From: Nonlabens marinus S1-08 | GTDB lineage: Bacteria; Bacteroidota; Bacteroidia; Flavobacteriales; Flavobacteriaceae | DNA: 64,000 bases | Direction: 5' to 3' | Assembly (NCBI RefSeq): GCF_000831385.1 | Contig: NZ_AP014548.1 | Coordinates: 248,001 to 312,000, forward strand | Shown: positions 44,061 through 52,126 of the stretch, one piece after another | Numbering within the stretch: position 1 is the first letter of the stretch | Layout of the letters: the number at the start of each line of letters is the position of its first letter | Program-made: the position numbers and the translations under genes | Notes under the pieces: model-generated | Database searches by the model: none | Told to the model about the DNA's origin: nothing | Seen by the model: the letters and a program-made list of their open reading frames with translations, nothing else

Positions 44061-45467
44061 ATGAACACTTTTAAACCAAATACATTACATCAAATACTCC
44101 TAGCGGACACCATGACACCCGTAGGGATTTACATGAGGTTGCGCGATAAGTATCCAGGAAGTATTTTACTAGAAAGCAACGAATACGGGCAGCGCAGTAA
44201 CAGCTATTCTTTCATTTGTTGCAATCCCGTAGCGACTTTTGAGATTGATTACGCGCAAATTTCCATTACCACTCCAGATCAAAACATTGAGGAGCAAGAA
44301 TTCTCAACTGATTATGACCTAGTAAAAGGTCTGGAAAAATTTAAGAATCGATTTGATCCTGGTAGCACTGATTTTCCTTTTCCAACGAATGGTCTTTTCG
44401 GTTACCTAAGTTACGACGCGGTCCAATTGTTTGAGAATATTGAGTTTGCAAAGCATAAGATTGTAGATGAAGAAGCGATTCCGCTGGTTCACTATCAGGT
44501 ATTTCAAAATGTGTTGGTCTTTGATCATTATCACAATCAGCTGTATGTTTTTGATCATGTATATGAAAACGGAACTTCTAAAATGGAGAACCTCATCAAC
44601 ATCATTCAGCACCGCGATATTGCCAAATATGACTTTTCCACCAACGGCAATGAAGAATCAGAAATGTCTGATGCTGATTTCAAACAACTGGTAGAAAAAG
44701 GGAAAGAACACTGTAAGCGTGGTGACGTCTTTCAAATCGTTCTATCTAGGAAGTTCACTCAAGCCTACAAAGGTGATGATTTCAACGTATATCGCCAGTT
44801 ACGGGCCATCAACCCTAGTCCATATCTTTTCTATTTTGATTATGGAAATTTCAGGATTTTCGGATCTTCGCCAGAGGCACAATTGCTTATCAAAAATGAC
44901 AAGGCGAGCATCCAGCCCATCGCTGGAACATACAAAAGAACTGGCGATGACACTGCAGATCTTACTGCTGCTCAAGAACTCAAAAAAGATCCTAAAGAAA
45001 CTGCAGAACATGTGATGCTGGTAGATCTGGCCCGAAATGATTTGAGCCGTCACGCTAGAGAGGTTGAAGTGACCGATTACCAAAACATCCATTTCTACTC
45101 ACACGTGATCCACATGGTCAGCACGGTTCAAGGAACTATTGAGGAAGAAGATAGAATACCATTGATAGGAGATACGTTTCCAGCAGGTACCTTAAGCGGC
45201 GCTCCTAAATTTCGAGCAATGCAGCTTATAGATCAATATGAAAATAGTGCGAGACAGTTTTACGGCGGCGCAATAGGCTACCTTGGCTTTGATGGAAGCT
45301 TCAACCATGCGATTATCATTAGAACCATATTATCCAGCAATAACAAAATTCACTTTAGAGCCGGAGCTGGGGTAGTTGTCGACAGCGATCTAGAAAGCGA
45401 AAATCAAGAAGTTTATAATAAAACAAATGCCTTGAGAAAGGCGATTCAACAAGCAAATCAACAATAG
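44061..45467 (+). CDS. trpE: Anthranilate synthase component I
   Basis: 468 aa. Chorismate-using enzyme with IAGTYKRTGDD, ELKKDPKETAEHVMLVDLARNDL and the C-terminal AGAGVVVDSDLESE. The N-terminal LLES in SILLESNEYGQRSNSYSF is the Trp feedback site of TrpE, so both attenuation and product inhibition are expected. It is first in the operon. Amidotransferase TrpG is encoded after a lipoprotein gene. Confidence 0.96.
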   Translation: MNTFKPNTLHQILLADTMTPVGIYMRLRDKYPGSILLESNEYGQRSNSYSFICCNPVATFEIDYAQISITTPDQNIEEQEFSTDYDLVKGLEKFKNRFDPGSTDFPFPTNGLFGYLSYDAVQLFENIEFAKHKIVDEEAIPLVHYQVFQNVLVFDHYHNQLYVFDHVYENGTSKMENLINIIQHRDIAKYDFSTNGNEESEMSDADFKQLVEKGKEHCKRGDVFQIVLSRKFTQAYKGDDFNVYRQLRAINPSPYLFYFDYGNFRIFGSSPEAQLLIKNDKASIQPIAGTYKRTGDDTADLTAAQELKKDPKETAEHVMLVDLARNDLSRHAREVEVTDYQNIHFYSHVIHMVSTVQGTIEEEDRIPLIGDTFPAGTLSGAPKFRAMQLIDQYENSARQFYGGAIGYLGFDGSFNHAIIIRTILSSNNKIHFRAGAGVVVDSDLESENQEVYNKTNALRKAIQQANQQ

Positions 45468-45470
45468 ATT

Positions 45471-45956
45471 ATGAAAATAATTCATGCATCAATTATACTA
45501 GTTCTACTTCTGTGCTTAACATCTTGTAGTAATAACAAAGAGCTTTTTAAAACGAATGTTGTGCAAAATGGGGACTTTAAGAATGTAAGTTTTGAGCCTA
45601 ACATGCAATTTGTAACCGTGATGGATAGTGCGTACCAATATTTTTCCAAAGAGGATTATAAAATGGTACTCGCTGGATCTGTAGCTAGAGGGGAAACTAT
45701 ATATCAATCAGATAAATTTAGTTTGAAAATCCTCTTACGCACATACAATCTAGTGGATAGAGAAGAGTACGAGTTTGTACTGAGAACCTTTAGTAAAGAT
45801 TTCAAAATTATTGATTCCTATGTGATGTCTAGCACGTTAAATAATCTATCCTGCGACGGAAGCATCGATAATGATCTCGTTATTACAAAAACTTGCGATG
45901 ACGGCACCAGCAAAACAGCAACCATCGATGAATATGGAAAATTCATAGTTGAATGA
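45471..45956 (+). CDS. Lipoprotein of unknown function inside the trp operon
   Basis: 161 aa. Lipoprotein signal with Cys19 (LLLCLTSCSNN). The rest is beta-rich with two further Cys near the end (LSCDGS, TKTCDDG). It starts 3 nt after trpE and overlaps trpG by 4 nt (ATGA), so it must be translated with them. I recognise no family and no role in Trp synthesis. It could be a recent insertion or a conserved accessory of this lineage. Confidence 0.8.
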   Translation: MKIIHASIILVLLLCLTSCSNNKELFKTNVVQNGDFKNVSFEPNMQFVTVMDSAYQYFSKEDYKMVLAGSVARGETIYQSDKFSLKILLRTYNLVDREEYEFVLRTFSKDFKIIDSYVMSSTLNNLSCDGSIDNDLVITKTCDDGTSKTATIDEYGKFIVE

Positions 45957-46528
45957 AAAAGTCGCCCAACATACTGGTTATAGACAACTACGACTCGTTC
46001 ACCTACAATCTGGTGCACTATCTGGAAGATCTTGATGCGATGGTGACCGTGGTAAGAAATGATAAAATCGAACCCAAGGAAACCTTAGAATACGATGCCA
46101 TTATTTTATCGCCTGGACCAGGAATCCCGCGTGAGGCTGGAAAACTGATGGAGATCATTGAAGCAGCAAAGGATTCAACTCCGATTTTAGGAATCTGCTT
46201 GGGACACCAGGCGATTACAGAAGCTTTTGGCGGCACCATCGTCAATCTTGAAAAAGTATATCATGGTATTGCTACGGTGATGGAGCACGATGACAGCTCG
46301 TTTTTTGATCAAGTGGATCAAAAGTTTGAAGCTGGTCGTTACCACTCGTGGAACGCCCAAGAATCTGATTTTCCTAACGTACTTCAAATCACCGCCCGAG
46401 ATGAAAACGGTCAAATCATGGCTCTCAAGCACAAAGAACTGCCCATCTATGGCGTTCAGTTTCATCCAGAAAGCGTGATGACGCCACAGGGAAAAACGAT
46501 GCTCAAGAACTTTTTAGCCACACTCTAG
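45953..46528 (+). CDS. trpG: Anthranilate synthase component II (glutamine amidotransferase)
   Basis: 191 aa. Class I glutaminase: VIDNYDSFTYNLV, ILGICLGHQAITEAFGG (catalytic Cys) and VQFHPESVMTPQG (His-Glu). It supplies ammonia to TrpE. Not fused to TrpD. One nt separates it from trpD. It may also serve p-aminobenzoate synthesis if no pabA exists elsewhere. Confidence 0.95.
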   Translation: MKKSPNILVIDNYDSFTYNLVHYLEDLDAMVTVVRNDKIEPKETLEYDAIILSPGPGIPREAGKLMEIIEAAKDSTPILGICLGHQAITEAFGGTIVNLEKVYHGIATVMEHDDSSFFDQVDQKFEAGRYHSWNAQESDFPNVLQITARDENGQIMALKHKELPIYGVQFHPESVMTPQGKTMLKNFLATL

Positions 46529-46529
46529 C

Positions 46530-47522
46530 ATGAAAGAAATACTCAACGAATTATTTGAACATAAAACGCTTTCGCGAAAGCGTGCTCACGACATTCTTAC
46601 GGCAATCACCGCAGGCGAGGTAAACGATTCTCAAATCGCTGCATTTCTTACCGTCTATGGAATGCGCAGCGTGACCGTGGATGAGTTGGCTGGTTTTCGA
46701 GATGCGATGTTGGAGCAAGCCTTGTTGATTGATCTAGAAAAGTATAATCCGATTGATTTATGTGGTACTGGTGGTGATGGGAAAAATACGTTTAACATCA
46801 GCACATTGGCTAGTTTTGTAACTGCTGGTTCTGGTGTTAAAGTAGCAAAACACGGTAATTATGGCGTGAGCAGTGTGAGTGGCTCCAGCAACGTGATGGA
46901 GTCCATGGGTTTTAAATTCACAAACGATTTTGAAACGCTGGAAAAGCAAATCGATCAAGCCAATATCTGTTTCCTGCACGCTCCCCTATTCCATCCTGCA
47001 ATGAAAGCGGTGGCGCCTATTCGAAGAGCATTGGGCATCAAAACCTTTTTCAATATGCTCGGCCCTTTGGTAAATCCTGCACGACCAAAATTGCAGAGCG
47101 TGGGTGTTTTCAATCTGCAGCTCGCTAGAAACTACGAGTATTTGTTTCAAAACGAAGAAGGGAAACGCTACGCAATCCTACATGCGCACGACGGTTATGA
47201 TGAAGTAAGCCTTACTGGTAAAACCAGAATTGCTGGAAATATCGGAGTAGTCGATGTAAAACCTAGCGATTTTAGCCTCGACAAACTAACGATGAATCAA
47301 ATCTCTGGTGGTGAAAGCCTAGAGGAGGCTGCGACCATTTTTAAAAATGTTCTGGAAAACAAAGCGACGGCGGCACAAAAATCGGTAGTTATTGCAAACG
47401 CTGCCACCGCAATATCAGTCGCCCAAGAAATGCCACTTTTAATGGCCGTTGAAAAAGCAACTGAGTCATTAGAGTCTGGAAAAGCACTTGAATGTTTTGA
47501 AAAACTATTGGAGTTAAACTAG
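46530..47522 (+). CDS. trpD: Anthranilate phosphoribosyltransferase
   Basis: 330 aa. Class III phosphoribosyltransferase: LCGTGGDGKNTFNIST (PRPP loop), KHGNYGVSSVSGSSNVME, LGPLVNPARP. Starts MKEILNELFEHKTLSRKRAHDIL. The LSRKR at residues 13-18 is encoded by the palindrome, at the N-terminal helix where family members normally read L(T/S)..E(A). Confidence 0.96.
   Translation: MKEILNELFEHKTLSRKRAHDILTAITAGEVNDSQIAAFLTVYGMRSVTVDELAGFRDAMLEQALLIDLEKYNPIDLCGTGGDGKNTFNISTLASFVTAGSGVKVAKHGNYGVSSVSGSSNVMESMGFKFTNDFETLEKQIDQANICFLHAPLFHPAMKAVAPIRRALGIKTFFNMLGPLVNPARPKLQSVGVFNLQLARNYEYLFQNEEGKRYAILHAHDGYDEVSLTGKTRIAGNIGVVDVKPSDFSLDKLTMNQISGGESLEEAATIFKNVLENKATAAQKSVVIANAATAISVAQEMPLLMAVEKATESLESGKALECFEKLLELN
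46567..46582. repeat. Palindrome CGCTTTCGCGAAAGCG in trpD
   Basis: Perfect copy, read as LSRKR. Confidence 0.97.
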
Positions 47523-47542
47523 AAACGAAGTCTCAATACTTC

Positions 47543-48367
47543 GTGCTAAAAACTGAAACTATTTTGGAAGACATCTTAAAAAAAATAACGAATCAAACCG
47601 CCGCTGACCTGAAAGAACGTCGGGCAAAAACTACGCTGGCATCGCTTAAAGAAATGCCGCATTACGCTCGCATGCCATTATCACTGCATGAAGCGCTCAA
47701 AAATGGTAGCGGGATTATTGCAGAGCATAAGCGACAAAGTCCTTCTAAAGGATCTTTTGAATGCCCTGCAAGCCTGGAAGATGTGGTTAAAGGCTATGAA
47801 AAAGCTGGTGCCAGCGCAATTAGTTGTTTGACAGACGAGCCGTTCTTCGGTGGCACATTGCAAGATTTAGTCGACACTCGTGAGTTTGTAAATATTCCAA
47901 TCCTGCGCAAAGATTTCATCATCGATTTGTATCAAATCCATGAGGCCAAAGCCCACGGTGCAGATGCAATCTTACTTATCGCTGCTTGCCTGGATGATGA
48001 ACAGTTGAACACACTATCGCTTGAGGCGCTCAATATAGGCCTCGAGATCCTTTTTGAGGTTCATGATGGTACAGATCTCGACCGTGTCAAAAAAAGTACG
48101 GTACAACTCAATCCCACAAAATATATCATAGGCGTCAACAACCGGGATTTAAAGCGTTTCAAGACAGATGTCAAAATCAGTGAAGATCTCATTCCTGCTT
48201 TTCCTGAAGGTGTCTTAGCAATTTCAGAGAGCGGAATTTCAGATCCTGAGGTCGTGAAAAACTTGCAAATAGTAGGCTATCAAGGTTTTCTGATAGGTGA
48301 GAATTTTATGAAAACTACAGATCCAGGTTCTAGTTGCGCAGAATTCATAAAAGCAATTCAATCATGA
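47543..48367 (+). CDS. trpC: Indole-3-glycerol phosphate synthase
   Basis: 274 aa from a GTG at 47543. A TTG at 47564 is an alternative, and no early ATG exists. TIM barrel with catalytic residues in EHKRQSPSKGSF, ILRKDFIID, GVNNRDLKRF and ISESGIS. It turns CdRP into indoleglycerol phosphate. It is separate from TrpF here, unlike the E. coli fusion. The stop overlaps trpF by 4 nt. Confidence 0.95.
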   Translation: MLKTETILEDILKKITNQTAADLKERRAKTTLASLKEMPHYARMPLSLHEALKNGSGIIAEHKRQSPSKGSFECPASLEDVVKGYEKAGASAISCLTDEPFFGGTLQDLVDTREFVNIPILRKDFIIDLYQIHEAKAHGADAILLIAACLDDEQLNTLSLEALNIGLEILFEVHDGTDLDRVKKSTVQLNPTKYIIGVNNRDLKRFKTDVKISEDLIPAFPEGVLAISESGISDPEVVKNLQIVGYQGFLIGENFMKTTDPGSSCAEFIKAIQS

Positions 48368-49002
48368 TGATCAAGATTTGCGGTATGAGAGAAGTTGAAA
48401 ATATCAATGCTTTGCAGCAGTTGGATATTGACTTTATGGGCATCATCCGCTATCCTAAAAGCAAACGTTTTGTGGACGAGCAGCAAAAGTCTGCTATCGA
48501 AAAACTGACCATGAATAAAGGAACCGTCGGTGTTTACGTGAATGCCAGCTTTGAGGAAATCTTGCAGGATATCATTCCCTTGCAGTTGGATGTGCTGCAG
48601 TTGCATGGTGATGAGGATTCCGCTTTCGCGAAAGCGTTACTAGAATTGGACATCAAGGTATTCAAGGCTTTCCAGATGAATGAAGACTTTAATTTTGAGT
48701 CTTTTAAAGATTGGGAACAACTCGCAAAAGAATACCAAGGCAAGCTATTTTTCCTGTTCGACACGGCGACTAAAAATTATGGCGGCAGCGGCAAGAAATT
48801 TAATTGGCAATTGCTCGACAACTATACCGGTAACATACCTTTTTTGTTGAGCGGCGGTATTTCCAATGACGATGCAAGTGATATAAAAAACATTAAACAC
48901 GATATGTTTCTAGGTGTAGACTTGAACTCACAATTTGAGGACGAGCCCGGATTAAAGAATATCGAAATGATTAAAAGTTTCATAGAAAAATTAAGAAAAT
49001 GA
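48364..49002 (+). CDS. trpF: Phosphoribosylanthranilate isomerase
   Basis: 212 aa from ATG 48364 ([10 protein letters not shown]), the ATGA overlap with trpC. TIM barrel with the catalytic Cys in KICGM and Asp in [16 protein letters not shown], and LSGGIS near the end. [10 protein letters not shown] is palindrome-coded, near residue 87-91, in the helix after QLHGDE. Confidence 0.95.
   Translation: MMIKICGMREVENINALQQLDIDFMGIIRYPKSKRFVDEQQKSAIEKLTMNKGTVGVYVNASFEEILQDIIPLQLDVLQLHGDEDSAFAKALLELDIKVFKAFQMNEDFNFESFKDWEQLAKEYQGKLFFLFDTATKNYGGSGKKFNWQLLDNYTGNIPFLLSGGISNDDASDIKNIKHDMFLGVDLNSQFEDEPGLKNIEMIKSFIEKLRK
48621..48636. repeat. Palindrome CGCTTTCGCGAAAGCG in trpF
   Basis: Perfect copy, read as AFAKA. 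Confidence 0.97.
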
Positions 49003-50165
49003 GCTATCAAGTAGACGATAAAGGGTTTTACGGCGAGTTCGGTGGTGCATTCATACCAGAATTGCTATATCCTAATATTGAAGAGCTTCAGGAAAACTAC
49101 CTGAAAATTGAGAAAAGCGAAGAGTTTCAAATCGAATTTCACCAGCTGCTCAAGGATTATGTGGGCAGACCTACACCATTGTTCCTCGCAAAAAGATTAT
49201 CTGCAAAATACGGCGCAGAGATCTGGCTCAAACGCGAGGATCTTTGTCATACTGGTGCTCATAAAGTCAACAATACAGTAGGTCAAATTCTGCTAGCAGA
49301 AAAACTAGGCAAAAAACGAATCATTGCCGAAACCGGCGCAGGCCAACACGGTGTTGCCACAGCAACCGTTTGTGCCTTAAAAGGCTTAAAATGCATCGTC
49401 TACATGGGTGAGAAAGATATCGAACGTCAAGCACCTAACGTGGCTCGCATGAAAATGCTAGGCGCCGAAGTACGACCAGCCACCAGCGGTTCTAAAACCT
49501 TAAAAGACGCTACCAATGAAGCGATGCGCGACTGGATTAATAATCCAGAAGACACACACTATATCATAGGATCTGTAGTTGGACCACATCCCTATCCAGA
49601 TATGGTAGCACGTTATCAAGCTATTATTTCTAAGGAAATTAAAGAGCAAATGCAAGGCTTGCCTGATTATGTGATCGCATGTGTAGGCGGTGGCTCTAAT
49701 GCCATGGGTGCCTTCTACCATTTTCTAGATGATCCATCAGTCAAATTGATAGGTGTAGAAGCAGCTGGTTTAGGAGTTGATACAAATAAGACAGCAGCAA
49801 CATTAACCTTGGGAACTCCAGGCGTTTTACACGCCAGCCGTTCCATCATGATGCAAGATAAAGACGGTCAAGTGGTAGAGCCACATAGCATCAGTGCCGG
49901 ACTGGATTATCCAGGAATTGGCCCTGCTCACGCTTGGTTAAAAGTTTCTGATCGTGCCCAATACATGGCAGTAACAGATGCAGATGCTCTAAAAGCAGCC
50001 GTGGAATGCAGCCAGATGGAAGGAATTATTCCAGCATTGGAAACAGCTCATGCTTTTTCTGTATTAAAAGATTTGGACTTAAATCCAACTGATCGTGTGG
50101 TGATCAACCTTTCTGGACGTGGCGATAAGGATATGGATACTTACATGAGAGAACTTCATCTTTGA
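48999..50165 (+). CDS. trpB: Tryptophan synthase beta chain
   Basis: 388 aa. PLP enzyme of the TrpB1 type, with the PLP Lys in [25 protein letters not shown], and the phosphate loop [14 protein letters not shown] overlap with trpF. No palindrome copy. Forms the channelling complex with TrpA. It is followed by 85 nt containing a two-hairpin repeat before trpA. Confidence 0.97.
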   Translation: MSYQVDDKGFYGEFGGAFIPELLYPNIEELQENYLKIEKSEEFQIEFHQLLKDYVGRPTPLFLAKRLSAKYGAEIWLKREDLCHTGAHKVNNTVGQILLAEKLGKKRIIAETGAGQHGVATATVCALKGLKCIVYMGEKDIERQAPNVARMKMLGAEVRPATSGSKTLKDATNEAMRDWINNPEDTHYIIGSVVGPHPYPDMVARYQAIISKEIKEQMQGLPDYVIACVGGGSNAMGAFYHFLDDPSVKLIGVEAAGLGVDTNKTAATLTLGTPGVLHASRSIMMQDKDGQVVEPHSISAGLDYPGIGPAHAWLKVSDRAQYMAVTDADALKAAVECSQMEGIIPALETAHAFSVLKDLDLNPTDRVVINLSGRGDKDMDTYMRELHL

Positions 50166-50207
50166 TGAATCTGAACGCAAACTTGAACTTCAATAATAAC
50201 AACTGCA

Positions 50208-50246
50208 ATTTTCCCCTTTGGGGAAATGTCCGCAGGACAATGGGGC
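50208..50246. repeat. Two-hairpin intergenic repeat before trpA
   Basis: TTTCCCC-TTT-GGGGAAA followed by TGTCC-GCA-GGACA, ending AATGGGGCT. The same composite recurs before hisA (56525-56564) and, changed, within hisC (53563-53608). Confidence 0.85.
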
Positions 50247-50250
50247 TACT

Positions 50251-51033
50251 ATGACGAACAAATTAACCCGACTCTTTAGCAAGAAGCAAAAAAACCTGCT
50301 TAATATATTTTTTACAGCTGGGTATCCTCAACTGGAGGACACAACGGTAATCTTAAAAGCTTTAGAAGACTCTAAAGTGGATCTGGTAGAAATAGGCATT
50401 CCTTTTAGCGATCCACTGGCAGATGGTCCAACAATCCAAGAAAGCAGTAAAAAAGCTTTGGAGAACGGAATGAGCATTGAAAAACTCTTTTCACAACTTG
50501 AAAAGTTCAAGAATGATAATCCAGATTTTGATACTCCTGTTTTACTGATGGGTTATTTGAATCCTGTGATGCAGTATGGATTGGATCGTTTTTGCGAGCG
50601 CTGTGCGGCCGTTGGTGTGGATGGTTTGATCATTCCAGATTTGCCCATGTATTCCTACCAAATGGGATTCCAAGAGACCTTTGAGAAACACAACATTTCG
50701 AATGTTTTCTTGGTCACACCACAAACCTCTGAAAAGCGAATCAAAGAAATTGATGCCAATTCGACCGGTTTTATTTATGCGGTAAGCAGTGCGAGTACCA
50801 CAGGTTCTAAAGCAGATTTCTCTGCTGCTGCAGACTATTTAGGCAGATTGCGTGACATGAATTTAAACACGCCAGTATTGACAGGTTTCAACATCAAGAA
50901 CGCTCAGAATTTTAAGGATGCCTGCAATTATGTGGATGGGGCCATCATCGGTAGCGAGTTTATTCGTCAGATTTCAGCATCCTCAGACTTAAACGATACG
51001 GTTCGTGAATTTGTAAAATCAGTTAAAGGTTAA
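50251..51033 (+). CDS. trpA: Tryptophan synthase alpha chain
   Basis: 260 aa from ATG 50251 (MTNKLTRLFSKKQKN). An earlier in-frame start would read the repeat and is rejected. Active-site Glu in VEIGIPFSDPLADGP and Asp in LIIPDLP. It cleaves indoleglycerol phosphate and passes indole to TrpB. Last gene of the trp operon. The his promoter follows within 30 nt. Confidence 0.95.
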   Translation: MTNKLTRLFSKKQKNLLNIFFTAGYPQLEDTTVILKALEDSKVDLVEIGIPFSDPLADGPTIQESSKKALENGMSIEKLFSQLEKFKNDNPDFDTPVLLMGYLNPVMQYGLDRFCERCAAVGVDGLIIPDLPMYSYQMGFQETFEKHNISNVFLVTPQTSEKRIKEIDANSTGFIYAVSSASTTGSKADFSAAADYLGRLRDMNLNTPVLTGFNIKNAQNFKDACNYVDGAIIGSEFIRQISASSDLNDTVREFVKSVKG

Positions 51034-51056
51034 ATAAACGTGATTATTTAGTTTTC

Positions 51057-51072
51057 CGCTTTCGCGAAAGCG
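51057..51072. repeat. Palindrome CGCTTTCGCGAAAGCG in the his promoter
   Basis: Perfect copy. Its own TTTC (51060-51063) lies 19 nt before the -7 box and could act as the -33 element. Confidence 0.97.
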
Positions 51073-51090
51073 AAACACCACTTACATTTG
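51060..51090 (+). promoter_or_regulatory. his operon promoter overlapping the palindrome
   Basis: -7 box TACATTTG at 51083-51090 with TTTC at 51060-51063 (19-nt spacing) inside the palindrome. The leader ATG follows 7 nt after the -7 box. Confidence 0.65.
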
Positions 51091-51097
51091 CAAAGCA

Positions 51098-51154
51098 ATG
51101 AAACAAACTATTACACATCACCATCATTTAAATACTTCCCGCAAGGCGAGCTAA
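51098..51154 (+). CDS. hisL: his leader peptide with four consecutive His
   Basis: 18 codons, MKQTITHHHHLNTSRKAS, with CAT CAC CAT CAT at 51116-51127. The stop (51152-51154) lies in the 5' strand of the antiterminator. It is the His-tRNA sensor of an attenuator. Confidence 0.92.
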   Translation: MKQTITHHHHLNTSRKAS

Positions 51155-51211
51155 AAATGTATTGATGTAACTCAACATATTTATAAACCCGTCTTTTTTA
51201 GGCGGGTTTTT
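51122..51211 (+). promoter_or_regulatory. Transcription attenuator of the his operon
   Basis: Antiterminator: CTAAAAA (51151-51157) with TTTTTAG (51195-51201) plus CCCGC (51138-51142) with GCGGG (51202-51206), leaving an 8-nt bulge. Terminator: 51185-51193 with 51201-51209. An early helix can pair CATC (51122-51125, inside the His codons) with GATG (51164-51167), plus ATAC (51132-51135) with GTAT (51159-51162). Stalling at His codons would open the early helix and favour the antiterminator. Confidence 0.75.
51185..51211 (+). terminator. Attenuator terminator before hisG
   Basis: Stem AAACCCGTC / GGCGGGTTT (one G-T), loop of seven bases, short T-run. hisG starts 64 nt later. Confidence 0.85.
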
Positions 51212-51274
51212 GCATTTCCATCAGGAACCAAAAGCGATCTAAAAGAGACTCCAAACGCTGTAAAGCACCAACTA

Positions 51275-52126
51275 ATGATTAGAATAGCAGTACAAAAATC
51301 AGGAAGATTATCAGACAAATCCCTTCAATTACTCAAAGATTGCGGGATCAAATTTGATAACGGAACACGCAAATTGAGCTCTAAAGCCAAGAATTTCCCG
51401 ATAGAGATTCTCTTCTTACGCGACGATGATATACCGCAATATGTCGCACAAGGCGTGGCAGATCTTGGAATTCTAGGACTCAATGAAGTTGAAGAAAAAG
51501 ATCAGAAAGTGGACGTCATCAAGCAACTAGGTTTTGCTGGCTGCCGTTTAAGTCTTGCTGTTCAAAAAGATGTGGACTATACAGGCCTCGAGTGGTTTAA
51601 TGGAAAGCGAGTGGCGAGTAGTTACACTACCATCGTAAAGAAATTCTTTGCTGATAAAGGCATCAACGCCACCACTGAGGAAATAGGTGGTAGTGTTGAA
51701 ATAGCACCAGGAATAGGCCTTGCGGAAGGTATCTGCGATATCGTTTCCACAGGTTCCACACTTATCATGAATGGTTTAAAAGAAGTGGAAACCGTTATGT
51801 ACAGTGAGGCTGTTTTGATTGCAAACCCATCCTTGAATGATGAGAAAAAAGAGCTGCTGGACAAATTGATGTTCCGTATGGAAGCGGTTCAAAACGCTGC
51901 CAAAAACAAATACATCCTCTTGAATGCACCTAACGACAAGATTAAGGAAATTTCTGATCTTCTACCAGGAATGAAAAGCCCGACCGTGCTACCACTAGCT
52001 GAAGAAGGCTGGTCAAGCTTGCACAGCGTCATTGAGGAAAACGACTTTTGGAATGTGATCGATCAGCTCAAAGACGCTGGAGCACAAGGTATTTTAGTAA
52101 GCCCTATTGAAAAACTAATCGTCTGA
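51275..52126 (+). CDS. hisG: ATP phosphoribosyltransferase, long form
   Basis: 283 aa, so the long form with its own C-terminal regulatory domain (about 210-283, PTVLPLAEEGWSSLHSVIEEND) and no need for HisZ. Contains LFLRDDDIPQYVAQGVADLGILG and VEIAPGIGLAEGICDIVSTGSTL. It starts histidine synthesis and is usually inhibited by His. Overlaps hisD by one base. Confidence 0.97.
   Translation: MIRIAVQKSGRLSDKSLQLLKDCGIKFDNGTRKLSSKAKNFPIEILFLRDDDIPQYVAQGVADLGILGLNEVEEKDQKVDVIKQLGFAGCRLSLAVQKDVDYTGLEWFNGKRVASSYTTIVKKFFADKGINATTEEIGGSVEIAPGIGLAEGICDIVSTGSTLIMNGLKEVETVMYSEAVLIANPSLNDEKKELLDKLMFRMEAVQNAAKNKYILLNAPNDKIKEISDLLPGMKSPTVLPLAEEGWSSLHSVIEENDFWNVIDQLKDAGAQGILVSPIEKLIV

Noticed and set aside
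50218..50250. Upstream in-frame start of trpA (and likewise hisA, hisF, hisIE)
   Set aside because: The added residues come from intergenic hairpin repeats, and family N-termini fit the later ATG.
51098..51154. His-rich peptide as a metal-binding protein
   Set aside because: Four His in an 18-codon ORF directly before a terminator and hisG are explained by attenuation.
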